20,514 nt of DNA. It comes from JAFLCA01 sp041907145 (GTDB taxonomy: Bacteria; Bdellovibrionota_C; UBA2361; JAFLCA01). Numbering within the stretch: position 1 is the stretch's first letter; every line of letters begins with the position of its first letter. The stretch is taken from assembly GCA_041907145.1 (NCBI GenBank), contig JAYRHW010000042.1, forward strand, positions 1 through 20,514. The letters run 5' to 3'. This document shows, piece after piece, positions 1 to 6,507 of this stretch. The notes under the pieces were generated by a model, which was not told the DNA's origin, searched no databases, and saw nothing but the letters and a program-made list of their open reading frames with translations. A program made the position numbers and the translations under genes.

Positions 1-140
1 GAATAGGCCAGATTGAGAACCAATATGCTGGCGAGTGCCACGATGAAGGTAACCAGAATGAGCGCGACCCCGCGCTCAGAAAAGGACCGGCGCCCGAACT
101 CAGTCCGTTGGACTGGTTCATGGCGCCGGGGGCATGACAA
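1..140 (-). CDS. GspK-like type II secretion minor pseudopilin, N-terminal part (runs off the left edge)
   Basis: The minus strand reads an open frame off the window edge. It contains a short basic leader followed by SERGVALILVTFIVALAS and then ILVLNLAYS. This RG-V-A-L-hydrophobic pattern is the prepilin N-terminus typical of GspK, the minor pseudopilin at the tip of the type II secretion pseudopilus, where cleavage would fall after the Gly. Only about 45 residues are visible, so the globular domain cannot be checked. No ATG is present in this frame. TTG at 138-140 is the most reasonable start, but it has no clear ribosome site, and the true start is uncertain. It follows the 111-aa gene on the same strand with a gap of about 26 nt, suggesting one transcript. 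An alternative is another prepilin-like protein such as PilX. Confidence 0.6.
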   Translation of the reverse strand, partial: MSCPRRHEPVQRTEFGRRSFSERGVALILVTFIVALASILVLNLAY

Positions 141-166
141 AATCTTTGCTGGACCGCTGGAGCGCT

Positions 167-502
167 TTAGCAGATTGTTTGTTCCTCGTCGTCCTGCTGC
201 GGGTCTGAATTGAGCGAAAGCGACGAAAGAATCGCTCGCGCATCGTCTCGGATCATGGCCGAGAGACCGTTAATCAGACCAACATACCGTGATACTTCAT
301 CCCAATTCCCCTTATTGATGTGATCGCAAAGTGTGGAAGCGAGTTCGCGTTGCTTGGCCAAGATGCCGTCGTAGGACTTCAGACGAGTCATGATTTCAGT
401 AGGGACCGACTCCTTCTTCGCGAGCGTAACTTTGGCGCTCTCGATGGCCTTTTCGAGGTCAGTGAAGGAGGAGAAGAGACGGTCGATAATGTTATTCTGC
501 AT
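167..502 (-). CDS. Small helical protein of unknown function (111 aa)
   Basis: I chose the ATG at 500-502 because a GAGGG ribosome site lies about 8 nt upstream. The frame stays open further upstream, but that part reads as non-coding and contains a palindrome. The 111-residue product begins MQNNIIDRLFSSFTDLEKAI and is rich in charged and Leu/Ile residues in a pattern expected of two to four alpha helices. It ends in an acidic tail (DPQQDDEEQTIC). There is no signal peptide or membrane segment. I do not recognise the family. The size and helical pattern resemble small chaperones of secretion or flagellar systems, and a GspK-like gene follows directly downstream, but that link is only contextual. 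It is probably the first gene of this minus-strand unit. Confidence 0.65.
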   Translation of the reverse strand: MQNNIIDRLFSSFTDLEKAIESAKVTLAKKESVPTEIMTRLKSYDGILAKQRELASTLCDHINKGNWDEVSRYVGLINGLSAMIRDDARAILSSLSLNSDPQQDDEEQTIC

Positions 503-899
503 GACTAAACCCTCTAGTTTGCGACGTTGAACGATTACCAATGTTATGACTGTTACCGGGAGCCCTGTGACATCGGAAAAACCTAGGTTCTTCCGATACA
601 TGTGACAATCCTTCGTGCAAACTCCGGGGGTCCTAAATCCCTTGGGAGGCCGGCGTTCCGTGCCGTTGTGCAGCATACCCTAGGGCAAGATTTCTGCCAA
701 TTAACTCTGCCCCCATTTCAGGTACTTACACCGACGTCCAATCTAGGATTTGTTCACGGATCTCGCACTCCTGAGAAATCTAAAGCGATTCATGAGAGTT
801 AGCCCTGTGTAGTATTTTTGAGCGTATTGTCGATCTTTTGAACATCAGCAAGTCGGGGTAAAACGCTAAACCGAGGGTTGCGCTCTACAAGGATGCATA
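503..899. other. Non-coding stretch between divergent genes
   Basis: This 397-bp gap separates the minus-strand 111-aa gene from the plus-strand gene at 900. I see no convincing coding frame on either strand. It holds a 26-bp near-perfect palindrome (572-597, listed separately) and two copies of TGTGACA (566-572 and 601-607) flanking it. A weak possible promoter for the gene at 900 is TTGAAC (838-843) with TAAAAC (859-864), but the 15-nt spacer is short. Confidence 0.5.
572..597. promoter_or_regulatory. 26-bp near-perfect palindrome, possible operator or hairpin
   Basis: The left half is ATCGGAAAAACCT and the right half AGGTTCTTCCGAT. They are reverse complements at 12 of 13 positions with no spacer. 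The palindrome lies about 70 bp upstream of the 111-aa gene start and is flanked by two TGTGACA copies in the same orientation. Symmetry without a loop suits a dimeric regulator's binding site better than a terminator, and no T-tract follows on either strand. The regulator is unknown. Confidence 0.4.
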
Positions 900-1193
900 A
901 TGACAAAGGTAATGGCAGGGGCGGTCACATTAATTTCTTTGGCGCTGTTTGCGCCGGTCTCAGCGGTACGCGCTGAACACGAAGAAGCAGATGGCGAGCG
1001 TGCCAACGGGTACTCGATAGTCGCCACGCCGAGCCCGGTGCCGACTTCACCGTACGGACTTCGCCCCACCTACCGACGCTCTCACTCGAAGCGTCAAGAT
1101 AGGAATCCCGAACTGGGCGACGAGGCAGCGTCAACGGAGGAAGACCAGAAGTCCAAGGAGGAGCAGGAGCTCGATGAGGTGTTTGGGCAGTAG
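900..1193 (+). CDS. Small exported acidic protein of unknown function (97 aa)
   Basis: The ATG at 900 has AAGG about 5 nt upstream. Residues 1-25 form a classical signal peptide (MTKVMAGAVTLISLALFAPV, then an SAVRA-type cleavage site before EHEE), so the product is probably periplasmic or secreted. The mature part is short, with a Pro/Ser/Tyr/Arg stretch (about 40-67) and a strongly acidic, Glu-rich C-terminus ending near DEVFGQ. It has no Cys and no recognisable domain, and is probably largely disordered. It converges on corA with only 3 bp between the two stop codons, so the two transcripts must overlap at their 3' ends. I do not recognise the family. Confidence 0.6.
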   Translation: MTKVMAGAVTLISLALFAPVSAVRAEHEEADGERANGYSIVATPSPVPTSPYGLRPTYRRSHSKRQDRNPELGDEAASTEEDQKSKEEQELDEVFGQ

Positions 1194-1196
1194 CAG

Positions 1197-2258
1197 TTAG
1201 ATCCAGCCTCGACGGCGAAAGAATAATATCATCCCGACAGCAATAACAAGCATTACACCTAGTGCCATCGGGTACCCGTAGACCCACTCGAGTTCGGACA
1301 TATGCTTGAAGTTCATGCCGTAGAGACCGGCAATAAAGGTGAGCGGCATAAAGATGGTGGTGATCACGGTCAGAACCATCATTACGGAGTTCATGCGGTT
1401 ACTAAGCCCGGAAAGATAAATCTCCATGAGACCAGCCGCCATGTCGCGATCCGCCTCCAGAACATCGATCACCTCGACTACATGGTCATATACATCGCGC
1501 AAAAAGACGGAGGTTTGTTTGCAGAGCAGCGGGCATTCCTCCCTCACCATAGCATTCATGATTTCACGCACGGGCCAGACCGCTCGCCGCAGCAGCAGAG
1601 TCTGATGCTTGGCGCCATGAATCTCCTGCAGTGTTTCAGCGGTGGCGTGATGAATGGATAGCTCCTCGAGCCGCTCGAGATTCTCACCCAGGGCTTCAAG
1701 AACCGAAAAATAGGAATCTACGATTGAATCGATGAGAGCGTAGGCCAAATAGTCCGCCGACATTTTGCGGATTCGGCCTCGGGCGCTGCTGATACGTTCG
1801 CGAATTCCCGCAAACGCATCGTGATGATCGATTTCCTGGAAAGACAGCACGAAATTTTTGCCGAGGATTAAACTGATCTGTTCTTGCTCGTAGGAGCGGC
1901 CGCCTTCTTCCGGGTGAATTACCTTTAGAATGATAAAGAGGTAACTGCCGAAATCTTCAAACTTTGGGCGCTTTGTTGTATTGAGGATGTCCTCAAGCAC
2001 GAGCGAGTGCAAATTGAAATGCTTGCCGACCGCCTCGATGGCCGCGATATTTTGAATGCCGTCGATGTCGACCCACAGTGTCTCGCCTTCGGAGATTTGG
2101 GCCAGCTCCGGCTGAAACGAAGGGGTCTGTTTGGTATCCAATACCGTTTCATTGTAGCGGCAGTAGGTGACTACTGTTTCCTTGAGCGGGTTATCGCCGA
2201 CGTACACCAAGCTTCCCGGAGGGAGACCTGACTTTTTTGCGCGCTGCGATCGGCTCAT
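1197..2258 (-). CDS. corA: CorA-type magnesium/cobalt transporter
   Basis: This 353-aa inner-membrane protein carries the CorA signature YGMNF (GMN at residues 314-316) at the end of the first of two C-terminal membrane helices (about 294-313 and 329-347). It ends in a short basic cytoplasmic tail (FFRRRGWI). The N-terminal cytoplasmic domain has the usual LWVDIDGI and SLVLEDILNT blocks, followed by the long helical stalk. CorA proteins form pentamers that pass Mg2+, and often Co2+ or Ni2+, down the membrane potential. The length fits the longer CorA subfamily that starts with a basic segment followed by GLPPGSLVYVG; that family pattern supports the ATG at 2258 despite no clear ribosome site. 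The usual EFPE-like extracellular loop is here HMSELEW. Confidence 0.93.
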   Translation of the reverse strand: MSRSQRAKKSGLPPGSLVYVGDNPLKETVVTYCRYNETVLDTKQTPSFQPELAQISEGETLWVDIDGIQNIAAIEAVGKHFNLHSLVLEDILNTTKRPKFEDFGSYLFIILKVIHPEEGGRSYEQEQISLILGKNFVLSFQEIDHHDAFAGIRERISSARGRIRKMSADYLAYALIDSIVDSYFSVLEALGENLERLEELSIHHATAETLQEIHGAKHQTLLLRRAVWPVREIMNAMVREECPLLCKQTSVFLRDVYDHVVEVIDVLEADRDMAAGLMEIYLSGLSNRMNSVMMVLTVITTIFMPLTFIAGLYGMNFKHMSELEWVYGYPMALGVMLVIAVGMILFFRRRGWI

Positions 2259-2324
2259 GAAAAAACGCTAACAAAAACGCATCCAGGCGGCAACGGCAGC
2301 GATGATGGCCTGAGGTCGGTTTAC

Positions 2325-2333
2325 TGCTATAGT
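2325..2333 (+). promoter_or_regulatory. Extended -10 promoter of the FAD oxidoreductase gene, possibly leaderless
   Basis: TGC immediately followed by TATAGT forms a good extended -10 element. The hexamer ends at 2333, only 7 nt before the ATG at 2341, so transcription would begin at or next to the start codon. There is no ribosome site in CTCCACC before the ATG. No strong -35 is visible, as is usual for extended -10 promoters. Confidence 0.45.
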
Positions 2334-2340
2334 CTCCACC

Positions 2341-3459
2341 ATGCAGGCAGCCAGCGGCATTTTTGACATTGCGGTCATTGGGGGAGGGGTTTCCGGCCTG
2401 GGGGCAGCGCTTTCTGCTTTGCAGAGTGGATACTCCGTTGCAGTCCTAGAAAGGTCAGAGCTTGGGCAGGCGACCTCGAGCGCTTCGCTTCGAATCATGC
2501 ACGGTGGTCTGCGCTATTTGCAGCAGGCTGATTTTACGCGCGTCATGCATTCAGCGCGCGCGCAACAATCGCTACTGTCGGACTACCCCGACATAATGCA
2601 GCCGTTGCGCTGCCTGATGCCGCTTAAGTCCTGTGGATTGAAGAGCGCCTTCCCTATGCGCTGTGCTGGTGCGCTGTATAGCTTACTTGCCTCCCAGAGG
2701 TTGCGGGGACTGCCCTGTCCTCGCGTGCTCTCGGCAGAATCAGTTACACAAGAATTTTCCTCGTTGGAAGCGCTTTGTGAGCGCGGCGCGTTCGAGTGGT
2801 ATGATGTTCTTCTCGATGATCCCGCAAAGCTTCACTCCCGACTTGCCGAGCAGATAAGGGGGCAGGGAGGCGTAATTCGTGAGCATTGCCAGGTCTCTGA
2901 AATTCGGAGAATGGGGCCGTCGTTCGAACTTCGAGCAGGATCCGAGATTCTTAGTTGCCGCGTGGTTGTCGATACTCGCGGTCCTTGGATTGATCAAAGC
3001 CTGGAGGGCGAGACTCCTCCGGCGGCTAAGGCCTGGGTCAAGGCCTTCAACCTGATTCTCAGGCGGCAGCCTGTCGCCCATGTCGCGCTTGGCGTTGAGA
3101 CGGCGGAGAGGCGGCTCTATTTTTTGGTTCCGAGGGGGAAGGGCGCGGCTCTGGGAACGGCCTATCTACCCTTCTCCGGAGATCCATCAGAGCGACAGGT
3201 CTCTACTGAGCAGATAAGCGATTTTCTATGCGGTTGGAACGCTGCAGCGCCGAGCTTAGCGGTGGATCAGAACGACATTGAAGGAATCGAATGCGGGATA
3301 TTGCCTGCTGAGACCATTCAGCCGGAGATTCGACTCGTGGGACACGAACATATCGCCGAAAGGCAGGGGTATGTCCGAGTTCTCAGTACTAAGTACACCA
3401 CCTTTCAAGTGCAGGGACGAGCAGTGGTGAACGTTGTCCGCCGCTATCTCAGGTCTTAG
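2341..3459 (+). CDS. GlpD-like FAD-dependent oxidoreductase (DAO family), short form
   Basis: This 372-aa flavoprotein has an N-terminal dinucleotide fold, FDIAVIGGGVSGLGAA (GxGxxG at 14-19), then ATSSASLRIMHGGLRYLQQ (about 44-62). The latter matches the GTSSRS..HGGLRYL block of aerobic glycerol-3-phosphate dehydrogenases. Near the C-terminus, LSTKYTTFQ matches the GGK(L)TTYR block of GlpD that contacts FAD. GlpD/GlpA proteins are usually over 500 aa; this one stops just after the FAD domain and lacks the C-terminal helical domain. It probably oxidises glycerol-3-phosphate or a related hydroxy acid, passing electrons to quinone, but the substrate is inferred. No glpF or glpK is nearby. The last base of its stop codon is the first base of the palindromic element 3459-3635. 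Confidence 0.8.
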   Translation: MQAASGIFDIAVIGGGVSGLGAALSALQSGYSVAVLERSELGQATSSASLRIMHGGLRYLQQADFTRVMHSARAQQSLLSDYPDIMQPLRCLMPLKSCGLKSAFPMRCAGALYSLLASQRLRGLPCPRVLSAESVTQEFSSLEALCERGAFEWYDVLLDDPAKLHSRLAEQIRGQGGVIREHCQVSEIRRMGPSFELRAGSEILSCRVVVDTRGPWIDQSLEGETPPAAKAWVKAFNLILRRQPVAHVALGVETAERRLYFLVPRGKGAALGTAYLPFSGDPSERQVSTEQISDFLCGWNAAAPSLAVDQNDIEGIECGILPAETIQPEIRLVGHEHIAERQGYVRVLSTKYTTFQVQGRAVVNVVRRYLRS

Positions 3460-3635
3460 AGTGCGTAACAAAAATGGCTTCGTCGCGAGGGGGCCAAGCT
3501 AAAGAAAATGCAAGGAATCCGACAGAGCGAGAGCGGAGACAGCCTAGCAGGCTATCGAGCACTCGTGACGAGGATGACACAGCAGTTTCTCTTAGATTGG
3601 CATCCGCAGCAGAAGATCATTTTTGCTACGCACTC
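3459..3635. repeat. 177-bp imperfect palindrome, MITE-like, at a convergent gene junction
   Basis: The ends are inverted repeats, GAGTGCGTAACAAAAATG (3459-3476) and the complement of GAGTGCGTAGCAAAAATG (3618-3635), matching at 17 of 18. The exact centre (3547) falls in a small hairpin, AGCCT-AGC-AGGCT (3541-3553). Between ends and centre the arms are degenerate but still alignable without gaps in part (for example GCCA and CTAA blocks). TTA lies directly outside each end (3456-3458 is TTA read across the flank; 3636-3638), as a short target duplication would. No coding capacity for a transposase is present. It could be a miniature inverted-repeat element, or a large bidirectional terminator shared by the two convergent genes. 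Confidence 0.6.
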
Positions 3636-4519
3636 TTAATAACCCGCACTTCCAGTGGCCCATTGGCGGCAGTTGAAAGGGTGCGCTGGGGGAAGGGAAT
3701 ATGAAGCTGATGCCGAGCCGCTAGATGAGCAACAGCGAATCGCACGTCGCTCTCGATTTCGAAGCGGCTGCGCGCATCTTCTAGGTTGATATAGTAATAG
3801 AGCCGAAAGACTACCGCATTATCGGCGAAATCCTGCAGGTGGACATTGGGAGCTGGATCTTCGAGGATTCCAGCGGTCGATGTGAGAGCCTCCAACAAAA
3901 CCTTCTGAGTCAGAGCCAGATCGGAGCCATACGCAAACCCAATCTGCATGCTGAAGCGCGTGCGCGGATCGCCGAGCACCGAATTTACAACGGCGCGCTC
4001 TAGGAGCTGACTATTAGGTAAAATAACTACGGTATGATCAAAGGTGCGAATACGGGTGCTGCGCGGGCCAATTTGCGTCACATACCCTTCGCGCCCATCA
4101 ATAGCGATAAGATCGCCGACTCGAATCGGGCGCTCGAAGAGCAAAATGAGCCCCGAGATGAAATTATTGATCAGATTTTGGCTGCCAAAGCCGACGCCGA
4201 TCGCCACCGCGCCGCCGAAGAGCGTAAAAATTCCCAGCGGGACATGGAGGAGATGCAAGGCAATCAAAGCGCAGATAACGACCAACGCATAGAAGAGCAG
4301 GACTCGATATGCTTCAGCCTCTCCCTGCTTGATATTGAATCGCGAGGTCCAGCGCTCGATTATTGCCCGGCTGAGCATGCGAGAAATTCTAATGCCCAGG
4401 GTGACCAAGGCCACCGCCGCGATGCATGTGCCGAGCGTGATTGAATGAGAATCAAATGTTAGGAGTTCGTATCCTAGAATCGACGAAAGGAATGACCAGC
4501 TTTCGCGTAGCGCGTTCAT
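3626..4519 (-). CDS. mscS: Small-conductance mechanosensitive channel (MscS family)
   Basis: This 297-aa inner-membrane protein has three membrane helices (about 26-48, 72-92 and 98-128). The third is the Gly/Ala-rich pore helix FGGAVAIGVGFGSQNLINNF, followed by ISGLILLFERPIRVGDLI, the MscS hallmark leading into the beta domain. VILPNSQLLERAVVN marks the cytoplasmic beta domain, and the alpha/beta cage follows. MscS channels open under membrane tension to release solutes during osmotic downshock. The ATG overlaps the mtnN stop by 4 bp (ATGA), so translation is probably coupled. The last codons and the TAG stop lie inside the 3459-3635 palindrome, so the final residues (IKSA) may be donated by that element. 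Confidence 0.92.
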   Translation of the reverse strand: MNALRESWSFLSSILGYELLTFDSHSITLGTCIAAVALVTLGIRISRMLSRAIIERWTSRFNIKQGEAEAYRVLLFYALVVICALIALHLLHVPLGIFTLFGGAVAIGVGFGSQNLINNFISGLILLFERPIRVGDLIAIDGREGYVTQIGPRSTRIRTFDHTVVILPNSQLLERAVVNSVLGDPRTRFSMQIGFAYGSDLALTQKVLLEALTSTAGILEDPAPNVHLQDFADNAVVFRLYYYINLEDARSRFEIESDVRFAVAHLAARHQLHIPFPQRTLSTAANGPLEVRVIKSA

Positions 4520-5220
4520 GATTTCCCGTCTTTCATAGTGCTAAGCATCTGTGAGACTGCTTCATAGGACTGTTCTGATGCCACCGGCAGGAAGCTTTCA
4601 TAATCCACCGCCGCTGAGTGGTCAGCCCGGTCAGATATAGTCCTCAATATTACGAATGGAACCTGGTGCAACGAACAGACAAACCCTACTGCTGCCCCCT
4701 CCATCTCGATAGCGTCTCCGCGTAACTCATCACGGAGAAATCGGTGCGAGTCCCGAGCAGAGTCGGTAATGAACTGATCTCCGCTCAATATCCTCCCGAC
4801 CAGTGATTTGCCTTTGAGCCCGCGAACTTTTTGGGCCGCTTCTATCAACCCCGGATCGGCAGCAACAACCCGGATGCCGGTGTACGGAACTTCGCCGCGC
4901 GCGAACCCGGTAGCTCGAGCGTCCATGTCATGTTGCATGCAATCTCGGCTAATCACCAGATCGCCGATTCCCAGGTCAGGGTTCAGCGCTCCAGCTATAC
5001 CGGTAAAGATGAGATGGGAGGGCGAGTAGGCATCGATGATCATCTGTGTCACCATGGCTGCCAAAACCTTGCCGACGCCCGAGCGGGTAATAACCACCTC
5101 TCGGTTCGCCAGCTGCCCGCGGTGAACGGTAAAGGGACCTCGCTGAATAGTTGACGAGCCCTGAAGATGGGCTAAGAAGTTCTGAATTTCTTGGTCGAGA
5201 GCGCCTACGACGGCAATCAT
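4516..5220 (-). CDS. mtnN: 5'-methylthioadenosine/S-adenosylhomocysteine nucleosidase
   Basis: This 234-aa protein matches MTA/SAH nucleosidase over its full length. The enzyme hydrolyses the glycosidic bond of methylthioadenosine and S-adenosylhomocysteine, which removes inhibitory by-products of polyamine synthesis and methylation. Visible catalytic residues are Glu11 in GALDQE, Glu174 in IEMEGAAVG and Asp197 in RTISDRAD, nearly the same numbering as the E. coli enzyme (12/174/197). The SGVGKVLAA and TGIAGAL glycine loops are also present. It sits upstream of mscS with a 4-bp stop/start overlap, but no methionine-salvage or luxS gene is nearby, so the pairing looks like convenience rather than a pathway. 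The start ATGATTGCC gives the usual N-terminus; only a weak GGAT ribosome site precedes it. Confidence 0.93.
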   Translation of the reverse strand: MIAVVGALDQEIQNFLAHLQGSSTIQRGPFTVHRGQLANREVVITRSGVGKVLAAMVTQMIIDAYSPSHLIFTGIAGALNPDLGIGDLVISRDCMQHDMDARATGFARGEVPYTGIRVVAADPGLIEAAQKVRGLKGKSLVGRILSGDQFITDSARDSHRFLRDELRGDAIEMEGAAVGFVCSLHQVPFVILRTISDRADHSAAVDYESFLPVASEQSYEAVSQMLSTMKDGKS

Positions 5221-5230
5221 CGGCTATCCG

Positions 5231-5258
5231 TTGCGGTTTCTGTTACAGGGACTACAAT
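5231..5258 (+). promoter_or_regulatory. Possible sigma-70 promoter for lipoprotein-rsmE
   Basis: TTGCGG (5231-5236) is spaced 16 nt from TACAAT (5253-5258), which matches the -10 consensus at 5 of 6. The -35 is poor (3 of 6). Transcription from about 5265 would leave a short leader with AAGGAG just before the GTG at 5290. Confidence 0.35.
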
Positions 5259-5289
5259 ATGCGATAGCTTAACTTAAAGGAGAGCTTCC

Positions 5290-5631
5290 GTGAAACGCCG
5301 AAAGAGACTGCTCGTTACCCTGTTGATACTCTTTATCGCAATCTGTGGAGCCTGTGCTTCGGCGGACGCCCCGGCGGCTCCAGGTGGGCTCGAACCGACC
5401 TCATTCTCGGACTGTATGACCGTGCCTGGTCATAAGCTACTCAAGACTTTTCCAGCTCAGTGCATTGATCCAAACGGTAGGGTTTTCATAGACAAATCAG
5501 CCCTGAAGCCGAGTCAAAGGCTGTGCAAAGATAACTGCGGGAACGGAATCTGCGAAGAAATGGTTTGTATGGGCGAGGGCTGCCCTTGTCCTGAGTCTAG
5601 CCTTTCTTGTCCTGCCGATTGTAAGAGCTAG
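5290..5631 (+). CDS. Cys-rich putative lipoprotein (113 aa)
   Basis: The GTG at 5290 is preceded by AAAGGAGAG at good spacing. Residues 1-22 are a basic start (MKRRKR) and a hydrophobic stretch ending ICGAC. Cys22 after Gly-Ala is a plausible lipobox, although the -3 position is Cys rather than Leu, so plain secretion is also possible. The mature part has ten further Cys residues. The C-terminal CGNGICEE...CPCPESS..CPADC resembles the CGNG(V/I)CE...CP.DC modules common in secreted and surface proteins, and suggests a disulfide- or metal-stabilised knot outside the cytoplasm. The role is unknown. rsmE starts 21 nt after the stop, so the two are probably co-transcribed without an obvious functional link. 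Confidence 0.75.
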   Translation: MKRRKRLLVTLLILFIAICGACASADAPAAPGGLEPTSFSDCMTVPGHKLLKTFPAQCIDPNGRVFIDKSALKPSQRLCKDNCGNGICEEMVCMGEGCPCPESSLSCPADCKS

Positions 5632-5652
5632 CGCCTTTGTCTTCTGGATTTT

Positions 5653-6399
5653 GTGAATAGTCTTATTATTTTTCCGGAGGAGCTGAAGTCGCCTGTCGAG
5701 GCTGTGCTGACTGGCGAGCGGACTCTTCATGCCGTCGACGAGCACGAACTTACGGTAGGACTCACCATCCGCGCGGCGCTGTTTGGAGGAAATCGCGGAT
5801 CCGCGACTGTACTCGAATGCAGTTCGAAGGAGGTCCGGCTTGCCGTGCAGTTTACGGAAGTCCCATTGCCGCGCTGCAATCAGACTTGGATTGTTGCGCT
5901 GTCCCGACCCCAAACGATAAAGAAAATCGTGCAAGCTGCAGCGACGCTCGGTATTCAGGCGCTGCACATCGTGCGAGCGGCTCAGTCGGTCAAGAGCTAT
6001 GCCCAGTCCCCGGTTCTGACACAGGAAGGGTTGCGTGCTGAGGTTCTCAAGGGACTCGAGCAGAGTGGGGACTCAGTCGCTCCGGAGATCTCGGTACACG
6101 CACTTTTTCGCCCATTCATCGAGGATTGTCTGCCGGGGCTGCTAAACGATCTAAGGAATCCACTCTGTTTCTTGGCCCATACTCGCTCGATATCTAGTCT
6201 TTGCGGCCCGGTGCAAGGCGATCAGAACTGTGTTCTCGCCATCGGACCCGAGTCGGGATGGAGCGAGCATGAAGCCGAGCAATTTGGTCTGCTAGGCTTT
6301 AGGGTTATAAGCCTCGGGGCCCGCTGTATGCGAGTAGACACGGCTGCCATATACCTTTCTGGGCAGCTGGAATGCTTGCGGGAGGGGGGACGGAACTGA
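5653..6399 (+). CDS. rsmE: 16S rRNA m3U1498 methyltransferase RsmE family
   Basis: This 248-aa protein matches the RsmE family of SPOUT methyltransferases, which methylate N3 of U1498 in 16S rRNA using S-adenosylmethionine. The C-terminal trefoil-knot signature is clear: LAIGPESGWSEHE (about 195-207) and ISLGARCMRVDTAA (about 219-232), matching the family's LGPEGGWS and LGxRILRxETA. The N-terminal PUA-like RNA-binding domain is divergent but of normal size. The central ALSRPQTIKKIVQAAATLGI block is the usual start of the catalytic domain. The product length is normal for the family. The start is GTG at 5653 with only a weak ribosome site, so translation may depend on coupling to the lipoprotein gene 21 nt upstream. 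Confidence 0.88.
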   Translation: MNSLIIFPEELKSPVEAVLTGERTLHAVDEHELTVGLTIRAALFGGNRGSATVLECSSKEVRLAVQFTEVPLPRCNQTWIVALSRPQTIKKIVQAAATLGIQALHIVRAAQSVKSYAQSPVLTQEGLRAEVLKGLEQSGDSVAPEISVHALFRPFIEDCLPGLLNDLRNPLCFLAHTRSISSLCGPVQGDQNCVLAIGPESGWSEHEAEQFGLLGFRVISLGARCMRVDTAAIYLSGQLECLREGGRN

Positions 6400-6428
6400 T
6401 GTTTTATTATTGCGATCGAACTTCGTTA

Positions 6429-6458
6429 TTGACGTAGACTTTCGAATCTCTGAATTAT
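6429..6458 (+). promoter_or_regulatory. Possible sigma-70 promoter for fliL
   Basis: TTGACG (6429-6434) matches the -35 consensus at 5 of 6 and is spaced 18 nt from AATTAT (6453-6458), which matches the -10 at 4 of 6. It lies in the 108-bp gap before fliL and would give a leader of about 40 nt. The gap contains no other clear signal. Confidence 0.35.
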
Positions 6459-6507
6459 CGGATTGAATCTTAAAATATTGAGACTCCCCAGAATTTTCTG
6501 AAGACAC

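Noticed and set aside
602..802. Plus-strand frame of 66 aa in the first non-coding gap
   Set aside because: No ribosome site, no domain, and ATG placement next to the palindrome; it looks like chance.
3474..3704. Plus-strand frame of 76 aa across the palindromic element
   Set aside because: It overlaps the palindrome and the 3' end of mscS, has no ribosome site, and reads as low-quality sequence.
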